In this document: piece by piece, positions 5,947 through 7,811 of the stretch
How positions within the stretch are numbered: the stretch's first letter is position 1
Layout: each line of letters starts with the position of its first letter
NCBI GenBank assembly: GCA_028277195.1
Contig: JANQGS010000157.1
Coordinates: 1-7,811, forward strand
Length of the DNA stretch: 7,811 nucleotides
From: Candidatus Gastranaerophilales bacterium
GTDB lineage: Bacteria > Cyanobacteriota > Vampirovibrionia > Gastranaerophilales > UBA9971
Direction: 5' to 3'
Notes under the pieces: generated by a model
What the model was told of the DNA's origin: nothing
Database searches by the model: none
The model's input: only the letters and a program-made list of their open reading frames with translations
Translations under genes and position numbers: made by a program

Positions 5947-6158
5947 TAACTACTAAGCATCTTAAAAATTCTTCAAAATCCCACCCGCCCGCGCGCAGTG
6001 GTGGTTAAGGGCGAAGCCCTTAACAATTTTTATATAGATTTTGAAGAATTTTTCCAAATTTTTTATAAAAATTTTTGGGAGACGTAGTCTCCCAAATACC
6101 TTCAGGGAGGGCCGAGCGGGGAAATTTGGAAAAATTCTGGCTGCTAGCTGAGTAGTTA
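5947..6158. repeat. REPIN/MITE-like element: two inverted copies of a structured module
   Basis: The ends are 12-bp inverted repeats, TAACTACTAAGC (5947-5958) and GCTGAGTAGTTA (6147-6158), with one mismatch. The left module contains a perfect 17-bp stem (5964-5980 with 6037-6053) enclosing a C-rich strand and a 9-bp hairpin (GTTAAGGGC, loop GAA, GCCCTTAAC; 6004-6024). The right module, read on the minus strand, has the same order. Its 16-bp stem (6046-6061 with 6122-6137) encloses a 10-bp hairpin (TTTGGGAGAC, loop GTA, GTCTCCCAAA; 6074-6096) and a G-rich strand that is C-rich on the minus strand. AATTTTTAT follows each hairpin towards the centre. Stem sequences differ between the modules but pairing is kept. 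The two long stems share 6046-6053, so they cannot both form fully. There is no ORF, and no target-site duplication is obvious. Confidence 0.8.
6004..6031 (+). terminator. intrinsic terminator after the 113-residue gene
   Basis: A perfect 9-bp stem, GTTAAGGGC/GCCCTTAAC with loop GAA, is followed after two bases by TTTTT (6027-6031). It can end transcripts coming from the 113-residue gene. The mirror hairpin at 6074-6096 is followed, on the minus strand, by the same AATTTTTAT, so the element could stop transcription from both sides. Confidence 0.55.
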
Positions 6159-6213
6159 TACTGCTCTCAAATTAAATTTCAGATTTTGACAGGCAAATGC
6201 CTGGAGCAGTATA
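6157..6213. repeat. inverted repeat folding as a three-way junction
   Basis: TATACTGCTC (6157-6166) is perfectly complementary to GAGCAGTATA (6204-6213). The enclosed bases are used up by two adjoining hairpins. TCAAA (6167-6171) pairs with TTTGA (6185-6189), and CAGGCA (6190-6195) pairs with TGCCTG (6198-6203) around AA. No unpaired base is left at the junction. It overlaps the end of the preceding element by two bases and abuts the next unit. Confidence 0.6.
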
Positions 6214-6303
6214 GGCGAAGCAGGAGTGATGAAATTGGGAAAATCCGGCTTTGCCGCGCAAATGCGGACAGCGCCGCCTGCTTCGCCCGGTTTTCCGAAA
6301 TTC
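6214..6303. repeat. third inverted-repeat unit of the mosaic
   Basis: GGCGAAGCAGG (6214-6224) pairs perfectly with CCTGCTTCGCC (6277-6287). Inside are two abutting hairpins: CGGC-TTT-GCCG (6246-6256) and CGCA-AA-TGCG (6257-6266). The segment at 6230-6247 is also nearly complementary to 6287-6303, outside the main stem, giving a pseudoknot-like order. GCGAAGC and GCAAATGC also occur in the two preceding units, which suggests common descent. An ATG-started frame runs through this unit into the protease gene, but I judge that non-coding. Confidence 0.55.
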
Positions 6304-6346
6304 AAACTCGTTTTAGTATACTTATGAATGCCTGTAAAAATGAATT

Positions 6347-6352
6347 TATAAT
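6347..6352 (+). promoter_or_regulatory. possible -10 box for the protease gene
   Basis: A perfect TATAAT lies 67 bp before the protease ATG, in the 116-bp stretch between the repeat mosaic and the gene. No convincing -35 stands 16-18 bp upstream. A second candidate, TATACT, is at 6317-6322. Both are consensus matches only. Confidence 0.3.
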
Positions 6353-6419
6353 GTGCTACTATACAGTTATAAGGGTAAGATATTTTTTAATTAAAAAATG
6401 GAAAGGTTTAGGTTTTTTA

Positions 6420-7688
6420 ATGAAAATCCATGTATTTGCCAAAAAAGCTGTAGTATCGATTCTGGCTGTTTTTTTCCTGTCGGGCGCACAGGCGGTATTT
6501 GCGGAAAACCCCAGGTTGCTCTATGATGATGTCTGGAAATTAATAAACAGCAAGTATGTGGACGGGGAACAAAACGGCCAGAACTGGCATCGCTGGAGGC
6601 ATAAGTACGACAGTGTAATTAAGTCAAAACAGGATTCCTACGTAGCAATAGAAACAATGCTCGCAAGCCTTGATGACCCCTATACAAGATTTCTTGACCC
6701 TGAGGAGTTTGCGGAGGAAAAACGGTCTATAAGCGGTACTCTATACGGCATCGGGGTACAAATAGGCATAAGGGATGATAAACTAACGGTTATAGCCCCC
6801 ATAGAAGATACTCCCGCGGCCAGGGCAGGGCTTATTACAAATGACCTTATTCTGGAAATAGACGGCATAAGCACAAAAGGCATTTCAATCAAGCAGGCAG
6901 CAGATAAAATCCGCGGCCCAAAAGGCACACCCGTTAAACTCCTTATAAAACGCGAGGGTGAAGAGCCAAAAGAATTTACCATAATAAGGGACAAAATTGA
7001 TATTAAATCAGTTTCAATAAAAAAACCCTCTTTTTCAAAAATTGATAAAAGCATAGGATATATAAGGCTCAATTCCTTCTTAAGCCATTCCGCAAGCAGC
7101 GAGCTGGAAGAAGCGCTTAAACAGCTCAGCGTCAAGGATGGCTACATAATTGATTTAAGGTCTAATCCGGGCGGGCTTTTGTCAAATGCAATATACATTT
7201 CGGATATGTTCCTTGATGCAGGCTATATCGTCAGTACGGTTGACAGGGACGGGTATAAGGAAACCCAGAGGGCAAACAAAAATTTAATTACGGACAAACC
7301 CCTGGTAATATTGATTGACGGGGGAAGCGCAAGCGCGAGTGAAATCCTGAGCGGCGCACTAAAAGACAATGGAAGGGCAGTGCTCGTAGGGACCAAGTCC
7401 TTTGGAAAGGGGCTTGTACAGGAGATTAACAGGCTTTCCTACGGAGCGGGCATAAATATTACCACACAAAAATACCTTACCCCAAATGGCACGGATATAA
7501 ACAAGGTGGGGATTGTTCCTGACATAAAAGTAAAAAACACGAAAGAAGATATAAAAAACAAAAAAGACAAACAGCTTGAAAAAGCGCAGGAAGTTCTTAA
7601 AGAGCTCATAGCCTACAATAAGCAAAATAAAAACAGGGTAAAAGTAATAAATTCAGAACTTCCGTTAAGAATAATTATTCAGAATTAA
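6420..7688 (+). CDS. ctpA: secreted S41 carboxyl-terminal processing protease with PDZ domain
   Basis: This periplasmic or envelope serine protease cleaves near the C-termini of exported or misfolded proteins. With the ATG at 6420 it has 422 residues, typical of CtpA/CtpB. Residues 1-28 are a Sec signal peptide (KK, hydrophobic core, AVFA before EN). The N-terminal helical part ends in LASLDDPYTRFLDPEEF (81-97). The PDZ domain spans about 105-192 (GIGVQIG, then ADKIRGPKGTPVKLLIKREG). The protease core includes GYIIDLRSNPGG (241-252). Catalytic Ser305 is in GGSASASEIL and Lys330 in KSFGKGLVQ. Their 25-residue spacing matches E. coli Prc (Ser430/Lys455), with Asp316 at the equivalent of Prc Asp441. 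The C-terminus is Lys-rich. The frame is open upstream to 6186, but that extension would run through the repeat units and bury the signal peptide, so it is rejected. The ribosome binding site is weak (TTAGG, 7 nt upstream). The gene is convergent with mazG, with a 9-bp gap. Confidence 0.93.
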   Translation: MKIHVFAKKAVVSILAVFFLSGAQAVFAENPRLLYDDVWKLINSKYVDGEQNGQNWHRWRHKYDSVIKSKQDSYVAIETMLASLDDPYTRFLDPEEFAEEKRSISGTLYGIGVQIGIRDDKLTVIAPIEDTPAARAGLITNDLILEIDGISTKGISIKQAADKIRGPKGTPVKLLIKREGEEPKEFTIIRDKIDIKSVSIKKPSFSKIDKSIGYIRLNSFLSHSASSELEEALKQLSVKDGYIIDLRSNPGGLLSNAIYISDMFLDAGYIVSTVDRDGYKETQRANKNLITDKPLVILIDGGSASASEILSGALKDNGRAVLVGTKSFGKGLVQEINRLSYGAGINITTQKYLTPNGTDINKVGIVPDIKVKNTKEDIKNKKDKQLEKAQEVLKELIAYNKQNKNRVKVINSELPLRIIIQN

Positions 7689-7697
7689 TTTTTGGTA

Positions 7698-7811
7698 TTA
7701 CAAACTGCCCTTGGCTTTTTGCCACAGCTCCTCGAGCTCGTTATTATCGTATTCTTTTAGCTCCCTGGCAGCAAGGCCCTCCATTGCCCGGAACCTCTTT
7801 GTAAACTTTTT
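7698..7811 (-). CDS. mazG: MazG-like nucleoside triphosphate pyrophosphohydrolase, C-terminal end (rest outside window)
   Basis: The final 37 codons and the TAA of a gene entering from the right edge are visible. The protein reads KKFTKRFRAMEGLAARELKE, then YDNNELEELWQKAKGSL. The pattern [KR]F-x-[KR]RFR-x-x-E, a short linker and LE-x-[LM]W-x-x-[AV]K is the usual end of MazG proteins, which hydrolyse NTPs to NMP and PPi and are thought to clear non-canonical nucleotides or modulate ppGpp. The catalytic helices lie outside the window, so activity cannot be judged. The coding frame has no interruption. The call rests on a short but characteristic tail. Confidence 0.72.
   Translation of the reverse strand, partial: KKFTKRFRAMEGLAARELKEYDNNELEELWQKAKGSL

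Noticed and set aside
6004..6024. Integron attC-type site suggested by GTTAAGG...CCTTAAC
   Set aside because: The core GTTRRRY/RYYYAAC is not met at the seventh position, the loop is only 3 nt, and no integrase or cassette array is seen.
5947..6158. Target-site duplication flanking the inverted element
   Set aside because: No convincing direct repeat flanks the TAACTACT ends. The nearby GCTCCC and GCTCTC do not match in position or sequence.
6157..6213. tRNA-like cloverleaf
   Set aside because: It has only three helices, no T-arm GTTC-type sequence, no anticodon arm of the right size and no CCA-compatible acceptor.
5947..6303. CRISPR array
   Set aside because: The repeats are inverted and nested, not direct repeats with unique spacers.
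6186..6419. N-terminal extension of the protease gene to the ATG at 6186
   Set aside because: It would translate straight through the inverted-repeat units and place the obvious signal peptide in the middle of the protein. The ATG at 6420 gives a normal CtpA length.

Overview
The window looks like a stretch of chromosome from an uncultured-type, moderately AT-rich bacterium (about 40% GC judged by eye). The best lineage clue is the sigma factor tail at the left edge. Its blocks SLETPIGKEEDSRLGDFIE, LSPRERDVLRLR and ALRKLRHPNR look more like primary sigma factors of Cyanobacteria and their non-photosynthetic relatives (Vampirovibrionia/Melainabacteria, Margulisbacteria) than the E. coli or Bacillus versions. 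This placement is an inference from remembered sequences, not from a search. I see no phage, insertion sequence transposase, CRISPR array, tRNA or rRNA.

Layout, left to right. (1) The C-terminal part of a primary sigma-70 factor (1-495, +). (2) A spacer with a promoter-like site and a 52-residue ORF that starts with TTG behind a strong Shine-Dalgarno (690-848, +). (3) A convergent gene for an integral membrane protein of the lysylphosphatidylglycerol-synthase TM/flippase-like family (834-1838, -), whose promoter predicts a leaderless mRNA. (4) A divergent leuC-type 3-isopropylmalate dehydratase large subunit (1898-3163, +). (5) Two translationally coupled genes of unknown function on the minus strand: a helical protein with a C-x-H-x6-C-x2-C knuckle (4539-5363) and a protein with four predicted membrane segments (3166-4542). 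(6) A 216-bp divergent control region with an operator-like dyad. (7) A 113-residue acidic protein with faint FlgM-like character (5580-5921, +). (8) A roughly 360-bp non-coding mosaic of nested inverted repeats (5947-6303). (9) A secreted S41 carboxyl-terminal processing protease with PDZ domain (6420-7688, +). (10) The last 37 codons of a mazG-like gene on the minus strand (7698-7811).

The recognisable genes are unrelated housekeeping functions: transcription, leucine biosynthesis, periplasmic proteolysis and nucleotide sanitation. They do not form one pathway. Tail-to-tail junctions are very tight: a 15-bp overlap, a 2-bp gap and a 9-bp gap.

The strongest candidate for something undescribed is the repeat mosaic. 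It holds two inverted copies of a ~110-nt structured module. Their stems differ in sequence but keep their pairing, which suggests selection on a fold in single-stranded DNA or RNA. It is followed directly by a predicted three-way junction and a third hairpin unit that reuses the same small motifs. The second candidate is the two-gene unknown operon with its cysteine/histidine knuckle and possible operator.
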